A stretch of DNA of 57,931 bases. Source: Synechococcus sp. CS-1325 (GTDB lineage Bacteria > Cyanobacteriota > Cyanobacteriia > PCC-6307 > Cyanobiaceae). Made by a program: the position numbers and the translations under genes. The stretch is from NCBI GenBank assembly GCA_025128135.1, contig JAHLYW010000039.1, positions 1 to 57,931 on the forward strand, given 5' to 3'. The notes beneath the pieces are model-generated. The model did not search any database and had not been told where the DNA came from. It saw only the letters and a program-made list of their open reading frames with translations. Within the stretch, counting starts at the first letter, position 1, and every line of letters begins with the position of its first letter. Below are positions 16,819 through 24,881 of the stretch, piece by piece.

Positions 16819-17769
16819 TCAGCGGCCGGGCGGAAGGTGGCGCATGCTCAGATCCAGCCAGCGGCTGCGGGTGACCGGCGCACTCGTGGAGATCAGATCG
16901 ATGCCGGTGGTGGCGTAGGCCCGCAGCTGCTCGGGTTGCACCCCCGACGCTTCCAGCACCACCGCCCGCCCCTGCGCCACCGCCAGCTGCCGCAGCTGCG
17001 GCACCAGCGCCTGCAGGGCCTCCGGGGTGAATTCATCAAGCAACACCGCGTCGGCCCCGGCGGCCACGGCAGCTTCCGCCTCGGCGGCCGTTTCCGCCTC
17101 CACAATCAGCCGCGCCGGCCAGGGCGCCGCCGCCCGCACCGCCGCGATCGCCGGGCCCACCCCACCGCTCCAGGCCAGGTGGTTCTCCTTGAGCATGGCC
17201 GCGTCATCGAGGCCGAAGCGGTGGTTCAGCCCGCCACCGCAGCGCACGGCGTACTTCTCCAGCAGCCGCAGCCCGGGCGTGGTCTTGCGGGTGTCGGCCA
17301 GGGCCACGCCCGTGCCCGCCAGCTCGGCCACCAGCAAGGCGGTGGCGGTGGCGATGCCGCTCAGGCGCATGGCCAGGTTGAGGGCGGTGCGCTCCGCCGC
17401 CACCAGGGCGTCAGCCGCCCCCTCCAGTTCCAGCAGCCGCTGACCGCTCGCCACCGGCACCCCATCGGCCACCTGCACCCGCACAGCCACGGCGGGATCC
17501 AGCAACCGGAACAGAGGCTCCACCAGCACGCCGCCGCAGAACACCCCATCGGCCTTGGCGATCCAGTGGGCCCGGCCCCGGGCGCCCGCCAGGGCAGGCG
17601 CCGTGAGATCGCCGCGACCGAGGTCTTCGGCCAGCCAGCTGCGCAGCTGCTGCTCAAGGGCAGGGCTGAAGGGCAGCAGCGGCGGCGGGGCAGGCAAGGG
17701 GCAGGCGGGGGAAGGGAGCAGCAGGCGGCGGCAGGCGCGACGGATCAGCCCATGATCGGCGGCGGCCAT
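16819..17769 (-). CDS. nadC: Nicotinate-nucleotide pyrophosphorylase (carboxylating)
   Basis: Quinolinate phosphoribosyltransferase of de novo NAD synthesis. Recognisable blocks are WLAEDLGRGDLTAPAL, IAKADGVFCGG, ERTALNLAMRLSGIAT, DTRKTTPGLRLLEKYAVRCG, NHRFGLDDAAMLKENHLAWS, and VEAETAAEAEAAVAAGADAV followed by LLDEF. The C-terminus is VLEASGVQPEQLRAYATTGI then DLISTSA. The N-terminus is Pro-rich and overlaps the upstream Coq4-motif gene by 25 bases, so a later start near LEQQLRSWL is possible. It sits between grrP and the second Coq4-motif gene, all on the minus strand. Confidence 0.92.
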   Translation of the reverse strand: MAAADHGLIRRACRRLLLPSPACPLPAPPPLLPFSPALEQQLRSWLAEDLGRGDLTAPALAGARGRAHWIAKADGVFCGGVLVEPLFRLLDPAVAVRVQVADGVPVASGQRLLELEGAADALVAAERTALNLAMRLSGIATATALLVAELAGTGVALADTRKTTPGLRLLEKYAVRCGGGLNHRFGLDDAAMLKENHLAWSGGVGPAIAAVRAAAPWPARLIVEAETAAEAEAAVAAGADAVLLDEFTPEALQALVPQLRQLAVAQGRAVVLEASGVQPEQLRAYATTGIDLISTSAPVTRSRWLDLSMRHLPPGR

Positions 17770-18752
17770 TCCGGCTCACGGCCACGGGGCAGCACATTGA
17801 AGCGGCGGCGCACCTCTTCCAGCGGCTCGGCGAAGTGATCCCAGGGATCGATGGCGGCGATCAGATCCACCGACACCTGGGCGCCATGGGCCATGCCGGC
17901 GAACAGGCGCTCCACATCGAGCGCATCGCGTTCGCCCGGGATGAACGGCGTGGCGCCGATGCCCAGCTCGAACTCCGCCAGGCCGAACATCAGCACATAG
18001 AACGGATCCACCTGCTCAAAGCCCGCCTGGAAGCCGAGCACGGCCCCCTCTTCGGCGGCGGTGGTGCCGTAACCGCCGAGCACATGGCAGCAGTCGTGGT
18101 GCATCACCGGCGGCGGTGGGCCGCCGATCTCTCCGGGGAAGCCGAAGTGGTTGCGGTCGATGAAGGCGGCATAGGCCAGCCCGAAACTGCCGGCGGGGTA
18201 GTGGCGCAGGGCGCGGTAGCGCTCGGCCATGGCCGGATCCTCCTGCCGCAGCAGCACCCGCGCCACCCCCAGGGCACCGCGCAGCCCTTCCTGCTCCAGC
18301 GTGGCCCGTGCCGCCGAGGCGATGAAGCCGCGCCGGCCGATATCGAAGCGCACCAGGGCCAGCCGCTGCTCCATCACCTGCCGGAAGGTGCGCACCGGCG
18401 CCGGGTCCACCGCCAGGGCGGCAGCCGCCTGCTCCAGCAACTGCTGCTGCGCCGGGGTGGGCTCACCATCGAACAGGGCCACCAGGGTCATGCCGCGCAG
18501 GATGCGCTCCCGCCACTGGGGATCGGGGTTCACCGCCCGCACCCGTTCGGCGAGCTTGGCCGGCGTGATCGGCGGCAGGGAATCGAGATAGCAATCAATC
18601 CGCAGCAGGTGATCGCGCACGCCGCGGATGGCGGCGAGGGCCTTGGCCGACGGCGCGCCATTGCAGCGAGCCACCGTGAGCAGGGCCGCCAGGCCGGCGG
18701 CGCCGATGGCCTGTCGCTGCTCCACAGGAAGCTGGGCCCTGGGATCGATCAC
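17745..18752 (-). CDS. Coq4-motif protein, copy B
   Basis: A 335-residue protein with the same two-part plan as the gene at 13034. The N-terminal half is helical (GLAALLTVARCNGAPSAKAL and later TLVALFDGEPTPAQQQLLEQ). The C-terminal half holds HDCCHVLGGYGTTAAEE, a complete H-D-x2-H-x11-E motif, and a shared ending (PLEEVRRRFNVLPRGREPEW against EIRRRFHVLPLERP in copy A). Identity outside these blocks is low, so the two are old paralogs. It overlaps nadC and sits 41 bases after the mnmE stop. The function is unknown; the Zn-binding Coq4 fold is inferred. Confidence 0.68.
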   Translation of the reverse strand: MIDPRAQLPVEQRQAIGAAGLAALLTVARCNGAPSAKALAAIRGVRDHLLRIDCYLDSLPPITPAKLAERVRAVNPDPQWRERILRGMTLVALFDGEPTPAQQQLLEQAAAALAVDPAPVRTFRQVMEQRLALVRFDIGRRGFIASAARATLEQEGLRGALGVARVLLRQEDPAMAERYRALRHYPAGSFGLAYAAFIDRNHFGFPGEIGGPPPPVMHHDCCHVLGGYGTTAAEEGAVLGFQAGFEQVDPFYVLMFGLAEFELGIGATPFIPGERDALDVERLFAGMAHGAQVSVDLIAAIDPWDHFAEPLEEVRRRFNVLPRGREPEWPPPIMG

Positions 18753-18792
18753 CGCTCAGCCGCGCACGCAGACCTCATTGTGGCCAGCGCCC

Positions 18793-20145
18793 TCACTTGC
18801 CGATGCAGAAGCGCGCGAACACCCGATCGAGCACCGCTTCGCTCACCTCCTCGCCGGTGATCTCGCCGAGGCTGCGCACGGCGGCGCGCAGATCGATCGT
18901 CCAGAAGTCCCAGGGCAGCTGGTCTGCTGCCGCCTCCAGGCTGCGCTCCAGGGCGGCGGCGGCGGCGGCGGCCAGCTCGCGCTGGCGGGCATTGAGCGCC
19001 ACCTGCAGGCCCTCCTGCAGGGTGGCGCCGCAGCGCTGCAGCAGCGTTTCCACCAGGACATCGCAGCCCGCGCCGGTGCGGGCACTGATCAGCAGCCGGG
19101 CTGGGGAACCCGGGTCTGGCGGTGCTGCGTCGGCCTTGTTTCCCACCAGCAGAAGCGCCGCCCCCTCGGGCACCAGGTCGCGCAGCTGCTGATCGGCAGC
19201 GGTCCAGCCGGCGGTGAGGTCGTAGAGGAGCAGCACCGCATCGGCGGCCGCCAGGGCAGCGCGACTGCGCTCGATGCCCAGCCGCTCCACGGGGTCGTCG
19301 GTGGGCCGGATGCCGGCGGTGTCGAGCAGGGTGAGTGGCACCCCGTGGAGCACCAGCTCGCTTTCCACCAGGTCGCGGGTGGTGCCGGGCTGATCGGTCA
19401 CAATCGCCCGATCCGTGCGGCTGAGGGCATTGAGCAGGCTGGATTTGCCCACGTTCGGGCGCCCGACGATCGCCACCTTCAGTCCAGCGCGCAGCAACAG
19501 ACCCTGGCCGGCTTCCGCCACCAACTGCTCCAGCTCCCCCTTCACCGCCTCCAGGGCCGCCACCACCGCCGATCCAGCCAGCGGAGGCAGGTTCTCCTCG
19601 AAATCCACCCGGGCCTCCAGCTCGGCCAGCTGATCGAGCAACCGGTCGCGCAGCGCCGTGATGCGTCGCTGCAGCCCCCCGTCCAGACCGGCCATCGCCA
19701 ACTGGGCCGCACGCCGGCTGCGGGCGGTGATCAGCTCACTGATCGCCTCGGCGCGGGTGAGATCGAGTCTGCCGTTCAGGAAGGCCCGCTGACTGAATTC
19801 CCCCGGTGCGGCGCGGCGCGCCCCGGCCGCCTGCACAAGCTCCAGCACGCGCGCCACGGCGATCAGCCCGCCATGGCAATGGAGCTCCACCACGTCTTCT
19901 CGGGTGAAGCTGCGCGGGGCGCGCATCAGCAGCAGCAGCGCTTCATCGACGCGCTCGCCGCTTACTGGATCCTGCACATGGCCGTAGAGCACGCGGTGGC
20001 TCTCCCAGGGCTGGCGGCCGGCGACACGGAACAGCCGGCGGCCGATCGCCTCCGCCGCCCCACCGGAGATGCGTACGATCGCAATACTTCCCTGGCCAGG
20101 CGCCACCGCCGTGGCAATCGCTGCAATGGTGTCCTCCGAGCCCAA
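18793..20145 (-). CDS. mnmE: tRNA modification GTPase MnmE
   Basis: MnmE forms the 5-carboxymethylaminomethyl group of wobble U34 together with MnmG. The protein has the N-terminal folate domain (DTIAAIATAVAPGQGSIAIV), G1 GRPNVGKSSLLNAL, G3 DTAGIR, G4 GNKAD, and the C-terminal CIGK motif (RFCIGK) with the formyl-accepting Cys. The start is TTG at 20145, preceded by GGAGGG. The frame continues upstream to 20376 but only as antisense of the divergent DUF2062 gene. The two genes overlap head to head by about 20 bases. Confidence 0.93.
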   Translation of the reverse strand: MGSEDTIAAIATAVAPGQGSIAIVRISGGAAEAIGRRLFRVAGRQPWESHRVLYGHVQDPVSGERVDEALLLLMRAPRSFTREDVVELHCHGGLIAVARVLELVQAAGARRAAPGEFSQRAFLNGRLDLTRAEAISELITARSRRAAQLAMAGLDGGLQRRITALRDRLLDQLAELEARVDFEENLPPLAGSAVVAALEAVKGELEQLVAEAGQGLLLRAGLKVAIVGRPNVGKSSLLNALSRTDRAIVTDQPGTTRDLVESELVLHGVPLTLLDTAGIRPTDDPVERLGIERSRAALAAADAVLLLYDLTAGWTAADQQLRDLVPEGAALLLVGNKADAAPPDPGSPARLLISARTGAGCDVLVETLLQRCGATLQEGLQVALNARQRELAAAAAAALERSLEAAADQLPWDFWTIDLRAAVRSLGEITGEEVSEAVLDRVFARFCIGK

Positions 20146-20614
20146 GAGCCCTCCAGGGCCACGCAGCCCCCAGTCTCGGCTGCGGCGGGCCCTGCTCTGG
20201 TTGTGGGAACAGGAGGGCAGCCATGGCCAGCGGGCCCGGGGCCTGGCGGCCGGGATCTTCTGCGGCTGCTTCCCGTTCTTCGGGCTGCAGACCATCCTGG
20301 GCATCGGCCTGGCCAGCCTGCTGCGGGGCAACCATCTGCTGGCGGCGGCGGGCACCTGGATCAGCAACCCGATCACCTACCTGCCCCTCTACTGGTTCAA
20401 CTATCAGCTGGGCAGCTGGATGCTGGGCCCGGGCCGGGGCTGGCCGAGCCTGGAGGTGATCCGCCAGGAGGGAATCTGGGATCTGGGCTGGTCGTTCTCG
20501 AGCCGGATCCTGCTCGGCTCGGCCGTGGTGGGGCTGGTGGCCTCCGTCTGCATCTCGGGCCTCTACTGGACCTGGCTGGAGCGAAACCTGGCCAAACCGA
20601 TGAAGCCATCCTGA
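20126..20614 (+). CDS. DUF2062 family membrane protein
   Basis: A membrane protein of about 162 residues with the DUF2062 core (GLAAGIFCGCFPFFGLQTIL, then LLRGNHLLAAAGTWISNPIT, then YLPLYWFNYQLG). Two to three transmembrane segments are visible, the last being ILLGSAVVGLVASVCISGLY. ATG 20126 or GTG 20129 are both possible starts. An upstream in-frame ATG (20069) lies inside the antisense mnmE start and is less likely. The molecular role of DUF2062 is unknown. Confidence 0.8.
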   Translation: MVSSEPKSPPGPRSPQSRLRRALLWLWEQEGSHGQRARGLAAGIFCGCFPFFGLQTILGIGLASLLRGNHLLAAAGTWISNPITYLPLYWFNYQLGSWMLGPGRGWPSLEVIRQEGIWDLGWSFSSRILLGSAVVGLVASVCISGLYWTWLERNLAKPMKPS

Positions 20615-20620
20615 GCCGGC

Positions 20621-20809
20621 TCAGCCCCTGCTGAACCCCGGGCAGAGCATCAGATCAATGTGGCCACCGCTGGGTTGGCGCCACTCCCGGAATTCATCGG
20701 CCAGGGCCTTGTGCTCACGGCGCCACTGGTCGTCGTCCAGTTCCTGGAGCCGTTGATGGACCAGATCCAGGGTGTCGTCGATCAGCTGGGCGGCCTGTTC
20801 GGAAGTCAT
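20621..20809 (-). CDS. Small conserved-looking cyanobacterial protein
   Basis: A 62-residue helical, acidic protein starting at ATG 20809 (MTSEQAAQLIDDTLDLVHQR). Tryptophans recur (DDDQWRREHK, EFREWRQPSGGHIDL). No known domain is recognised. It is convergent with the DUF2062 gene, with 6 bases between the stops. Confidence 0.6.
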   Translation of the reverse strand: MTSEQAAQLIDDTLDLVHQRLQELDDDQWRREHKALADEFREWRQPSGGHIDLMLCPGFSRG

Positions 20810-20905
20810 CGGGAACCATCGAAGCAAACATCCATTGATGGGAAGTCAGACAGATTCAGGCGCCAGGGGCTGTAGCGCCAAACACCCCGGATCCCGACAA
20901 TCGGG

Positions 20906-22399
20906 TCATCGAATCAACGCCAGCCAATCCTGCAGCGGCTGCCAGTCGTCCCGTTGGTCGATCGCCTCCCAGAGACGCTCCACCTCAGCCCGCACCGGGG
21001 TCAGCGCCAGGTTCCAGCGCCGCAGGCTGGTGGGGATCGCGGCCTGCTGCTCGGACGAAAGGCCATGGCTCCAGGCCCACCAGCCATCACGCCAGTCCTG
21101 CCACGGGCGAAGCGGCGGCTCGACGGCCCCCACCAGGAAGGGGGCGAGCGCATCCGGCTCCGGCGGCAGGCCACCGGTGGCGATCCGATCGGCAAGCGCC
21201 GCAAAGAAGGAGCCATAGGCCACCGGCCAGGCCGCCAGCAGTTGCAGGGTGAGCGGCACCAGATCGGGACGATCGCCGCTGCCATCGCCGCTGCAAGCAC
21301 CGCCACCATCGATCGGCGCCCCAGCGGTGGCCTCGAAACCCAGCCGCCGCATCAGGCAGTGGCGGTAGTGCCGGTCGTAGGTGGGAGCGAAGCGCTCCAG
21401 CCTCACCTCCAGGTCAGGCCGCGGCAGCAGCATCGCCAGGGGCTCCTGCAGCAGGCGCAGATTCTGATGACAGATCAGCGGCTGCTGGCCGTAGGCATAA
21501 AGGCCGCTTTGGTCGAAATAGGCGGCGGTGAAGCCCGGATCCCAGGTATCGAGGAAGGCGAAGGGGCCGTAGTCGAAGCTCTCGCCCGCCAGCGACATGT
21601 TGTCGGTGTTAAGCACGCCATGGGTGAAGCCGGCCACCATCCACTCGGCCGCCAGCTGGGCCACTCGCTCCACCAGCTCGCCGTAGAAGGCCAGCAGCTG
21701 GGGCACTGCTCCGGCCTTGCCCGTGGCCGGATGGGCCAACGCCAGATGCGGGTAGTACACAGCCACCACATGGCGCAACAACTGCTCAAGCTGCTGGGGC
21801 TTGCGGAGGTAGAGCAACCGTTCGCAGGTGCCGAAGCGCAGATGGGTGCGGGCCAGGCGCACCATCACCGAGCTGCGGGTGGGCGAGGGTTCGTCGCCCC
21901 GCCACAGCTCTTCGCCCGTTTCCACCAGGCTGAGGGTGCGGCTGGTGGTGACGCCGAGCCGATGCAGGGCCTCCGAGGCGATCAGTTCGCGCACGCCGCC
22001 CTTGAGGGTGAGGCGGCCATCGCCGCCACGGCTCCAGGGGGTGGTGCCGGAGCCCTTCGAGCCGAGGTCATGGAGGGCGCCATGGCGATCACGCAACTGG
22101 CCGTAGAGGAAACCCCGACCATCGCCGAGGCAGGGGTTGTAGGTGCCGAACTGATAGCCGTGATATCGCAGGGCAAGGAGGGGAGTGCGTGCCTCGAAAC
22201 GGCCATAGGCGGCCTCGAAGTCCGCGTCACTGATCGAAGCGGCGTCAAGACCGAGCTGCTGCAGGAGGGCGTCGTTGCGGAAGCGCAGCCGGCTGAGCGG
22301 AAAGGAGGCCGCCTCCACCACATCCCAGTGCTGGGGCCCGAGGCTCTCGACCGCAGGCTCGAACGGCAGGCCGAGCAGGGGATTGACGCGGGCGGACAT
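20906..22399 (-). CDS. selO: Protein adenylyltransferase SelO (YdiU/UPF0061)
   Basis: A pseudokinase-fold enzyme that transfers AMP from ATP to protein Ser/Thr/Tyr. Family blocks are visible throughout: GYQFGTYNPCLGDGRGFLYG, DLGSKGSGTTPWSRGGDGRL, TLKGGVRELIASEALHRLGV, AEWMVAGFTHGVLNTDNMS and GESFDYGPFAFLDTWDPGFT. Length (497 residues) is normal. No C-terminal selenocysteine or equivalent redox CxxU motif is seen, since the end is DWQPLQDWLALIR, which is common in bacteria. The protein probably acts in redox stress responses, by family knowledge. Confidence 0.92.
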   Translation of the reverse strand: MSARVNPLLGLPFEPAVESLGPQHWDVVEAASFPLSRLRFRNDALLQQLGLDAASISDADFEAAYGRFEARTPLLALRYHGYQFGTYNPCLGDGRGFLYGQLRDRHGALHDLGSKGSGTTPWSRGGDGRLTLKGGVRELIASEALHRLGVTTSRTLSLVETGEELWRGDEPSPTRSSVMVRLARTHLRFGTCERLLYLRKPQQLEQLLRHVVAVYYPHLALAHPATGKAGAVPQLLAFYGELVERVAQLAAEWMVAGFTHGVLNTDNMSLAGESFDYGPFAFLDTWDPGFTAAYFDQSGLYAYGQQPLICHQNLRLLQEPLAMLLPRPDLEVRLERFAPTYDRHYRHCLMRRLGFEATAGAPIDGGGACSGDGSGDRPDLVPLTLQLLAAWPVAYGSFFAALADRIATGGLPPEPDALAPFLVGAVEPPLRPWQDWRDGWWAWSHGLSSEQQAAIPTSLRRWNLALTPVRAEVERLWEAIDQRDDWQPLQDWLALIR

Positions 22400-23032
22400 C
22401 GGCGAAGACCGCGACGGCGAGGCGCATGGGCCGGGGTGACCTTAGGGAAGGAGCCCAACCCACCTTGAGCTGGGAACGCCTGAAACCGGCTCCCTCGAAA
22501 CCCTCCGGTTGTTCCTGCAGCGCCAAGGGATCAGCGGGGATCCCGGGGATCACAGCGATGTGGTGCGGCCCAAAGCCCTGGGCGGACGTACCTGAAGGCC
22601 CAACGGGAATGACCCTCGGAATGGGCGTGACGCAGCGCAAGCGACAGGCCTTCTCATCTCAGAGCCTGCTGAGCAAATGGATGGCATCGAACAGGCGAAT
22701 CTGTGATTTGAGATTGCAGATCATCCATGGAAGCGAATCTCCAGCATTCGAACTGCATAGGACTGAACAGATGGTGATGGTTCACGGACCCGCATAAAAA
22801 CCGTTTCTGCAAGCACCAAAAAAGAGCAGAACCCAGCCAGCGCCAGCACAACTTCTTTAAGACCAAAAGACAGGCAAGACGAAGATGCTTAGACTGATCA
22901 GGAGGCATCGACTGGCGTGGTTAACGGACCCGTCTATTTACTGTTAGAGGGAATGTGGCGTCCGCAGTTTGTAGACGCAGAGATCCATGGTCGCTAGACT
23001 CCAGTGGTCTTGCCAATTCGTCTCAAATCATC
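22400..23032. other. Gene-poor junction between core genome and low-GC island
   Basis: No convincing complete gene is seen. The left part (to about 22630) is GC-rich. It contains a plus-strand open stretch without a start codon (22449-22594; LELGTPETGSLETLRLFLQR, then QGISGDPGD) that may be a gene remnant. From about 22640 the base composition drops, marking the island edge. Small frames here have no recognisable features. Confidence 0.4.
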
Positions 23033-23491
23033 ATGACAATTCAAGAGACGATCGCTGACGCAGATGATGCTGCATGTAGGGCCACATTAGAATATATCTT
23101 GTCCGAGTTTGCCAAGCCTGCATTTGGTGCCCTCCCGAAGAGAGAGACTGAGCTGCTAATGCTAGAGGCCCTTGTTCGGATTGGCTATCTTGACTCAGAG
23201 CCAAGTCTTTATCAGCTAATTCAATTATTGAAGATCTCACGATCAAAGTCTCGCAGCTTAGTCTACGAGAGAGATCTACGTCATCTTGGGAAGACACAAC
23301 TAGACGACCTCCTCAAGGGAGCTCTGGTTAAACCTCATATATTAAAGCAGGGAGACCTGTTCTGCCTGGAGATTGAGAACCCACTAGTTCTTGATCATTT
23401 GAAAGACAAGCTTCAGCGATTGGGTTTCGCTACGGATGGCTCGTTTTCTCCAAGTCTTGTTAGGCTCAGTAGGGATGCATTCAATTCCTAA
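23033..23491 (+). CDS. Unrecognised winged-helix-like protein, first gene of a two-gene unit
   Basis: A protein of 152 residues from ATG 23033 (MTIQETIADADDAACRATLE). Helix-rich, with the central segment YQLIQLLKISRSKSRSLVYE, which looks like a DNA-binding helix-turn-helix, and FGALPKRETELLMLEALVRI before it. The C-terminus, LEIENPLVLDHLKDKLQRLG then FATDGSFSPSLVRLS, looks like a conserved tail. It is much more AT-rich than the flanking core genes. A small Gly/Ala-rich gene starts 12 bases downstream. I do not recognise the family. A regulator or adaptor of a defence or toxin unit is one possibility. Confidence 0.6.
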   Translation: MTIQETIADADDAACRATLEYILSEFAKPAFGALPKRETELLMLEALVRIGYLDSEPSLYQLIQLLKISRSKSRSLVYERDLRHLGKTQLDDLLKGALVKPHILKQGDLFCLEIENPLVLDHLKDKLQRLGFATDGSFSPSLVRLSRDAFNS

Positions 23492-23503
23492 GTCGTCGAT
23501 TGC

Positions 23504-23737
23504 GTGCCGTCGGGAAATCAGATGGCAGTAAAGGCTGCCTTGGTCGCGGCTGGCGCACCTGACGGCACATTCGGTGGTGTCATCAAAGGTGTCCTGGTAC
23601 AGCTTGGCGGAAAGTTTGCTGACAGTGCTGGCGAGGAGTTTGCAGGAAACATTTCTGATTATTTGGGACCAATTTTATCAGGAGCGACTTCAGAAATCAC
23701 TTCACGTGTCAGTGAATTGTTTCGCGATACAGCCTAG
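23504..23737 (+). CDS. Small Gly/Ala-rich amphipathic protein, second gene of the unit
   Basis: A protein of 71-77 residues starting at GTG 23504 or ATG 23522 (MAVKAALVAAGAPDGTFGGV). The middle, FGGVIKGVLVQLGGKFADSA, is an amphipathic glycine-rich helix. The tail, GATSEITSRVSELF, is helical. Size and composition recall small membrane-active peptides, but no family is recognised. Its 12-base distance from the preceding stop supports co-expression. Confidence 0.5.
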   Translation: MPSGNQMAVKAALVAAGAPDGTFGGVIKGVLVQLGGKFADSAGEEFAGNISDYLGPILSGATSEITSRVSELFRDTA

Positions 23738-23881
23738 ACATCCCTCCAACTAGCCCCTCGAGTGGACAGGCCACCATCAGCTCTCTGCTCCGCCACCGCA
23801 GTCTCCTTGCCTGCCACTCAGAGGCAGCGTCAGCGGGATACTGCTGAGGCATGCAATGAGCATTAGAATTTGGATTTTTCG

Positions 23882-24637
23882 ATGACTTCTGTTTATCTAG
23901 TCAATATCGGCGCCAACATGAGCCACAAATACAGAGCTCGCAGTCCGATCTTTGCTGATGGCTCTTGGGTCTTCGTCTCCTACCCAACTTCTACCTCCCA
24001 GCGATCTCAGGAGTATCCTTCCCACGCGCTTCCCTTCCTCCGTAGCGGCGTCCCACCATAGACGCATGCCGACCCTTACTGGGATGACCTGACATACGGA
24101 GATGACTGCGCCAATCCACGAGCTCTCGCTCTTAAGCGGGTCACAAAGGGAGATATTCTCCTGTTTTGGGGTTTGCTTTGGAAGAACGTTGGGCGAGTTT
24201 GGGACGGCTTTACAGGAGAGCGTGGCTGGTATCTCTTTGGCGCGCTCCATGTTGAAGAGATTGCGGTTTCCGAGCAGTTGGTTCAGCAGGTCAGCAAGCA
24301 CAACCGGATGCGCGCCAGTAGGAATGCGCATTTTGTTAATGGCGGCGGCATCCTGCCACATAATAATCGCGTTTTTCTCGGTGATCCTCTGTTCTCGTCA
24401 CGATTTCTGAGAGCTGTTGACCTGGAGGTAGCGATCTCCTCAGGGCTCATCTATAAGGGGTTCACATCAGCGAAAGGAGTTCACTTGTCTTCAGATGGGA
24501 GTCCATCTTGGAAAAGCAGCCTTCGTTCATGTCGGATGATATGGGATCTTAACGATCACGCCGCTCGACGCCGTGCGCAGATCGTCGGCGCTGCGATCTT
24601 GAAGCAGTCGGACTTCGATTTTCTTGAGGGACTGTGA
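23882..24637 (+). pseudogene. Nmad3-like gene interrupted by one in-frame TAG
   Basis: The frame from ATG 23882 reads TSVYLVNIGANMSHKYRARS then PIFADGSWVFV, and meets TAG at 24059-24061. The same frame continues at once with THADPYWDDLTYGDDCANPR, DILLFWGLLWKNVGRVWD and WYLFGALHVEEI to TGA at 24635. This order of blocks matches the nucleotide-modification-associated domain 3 (Nmad3) as I know it, which is linked to modified-base systems. A single nonsense codon with no other damage means a recent mutation, a sequencing error, or readthrough. It lies 244 bases upstream of the restriction-modification pair. Confidence 0.6.
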
Positions 24638-24881
24638 GCGGATGGCTCTTTGAGTGCCGGCATTGGCTATGAGCAGAGCCCGCTACGGCGGATTCTTGGC
24701 TTGCGTTCCAGGTTTCCGCCATCCATTCAGGAACAGCACGAATCTTTCCTGATAACGAAGAACTGGCGAAAAGATGACAACCTACCAATTCATCAAACTC
24801 AGGACGCGAATCACTTTGCCTCAATATCTGGCCTAACTGGGATACGATGGTACACTTGGACTACCAGTACCCCTAGGGGCG
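24638..24881. other. Spacer before the methyltransferase
   Basis: There are 244 AT-richer bases with no supportable gene. A plus-strand frame across it (24650-24970) overlaps the methyltransferase start in another frame and has no coding character. No controller (C-protein) gene for the restriction system is visible here. The methyltransferase promoter is presumably in this interval. Confidence 0.4.
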
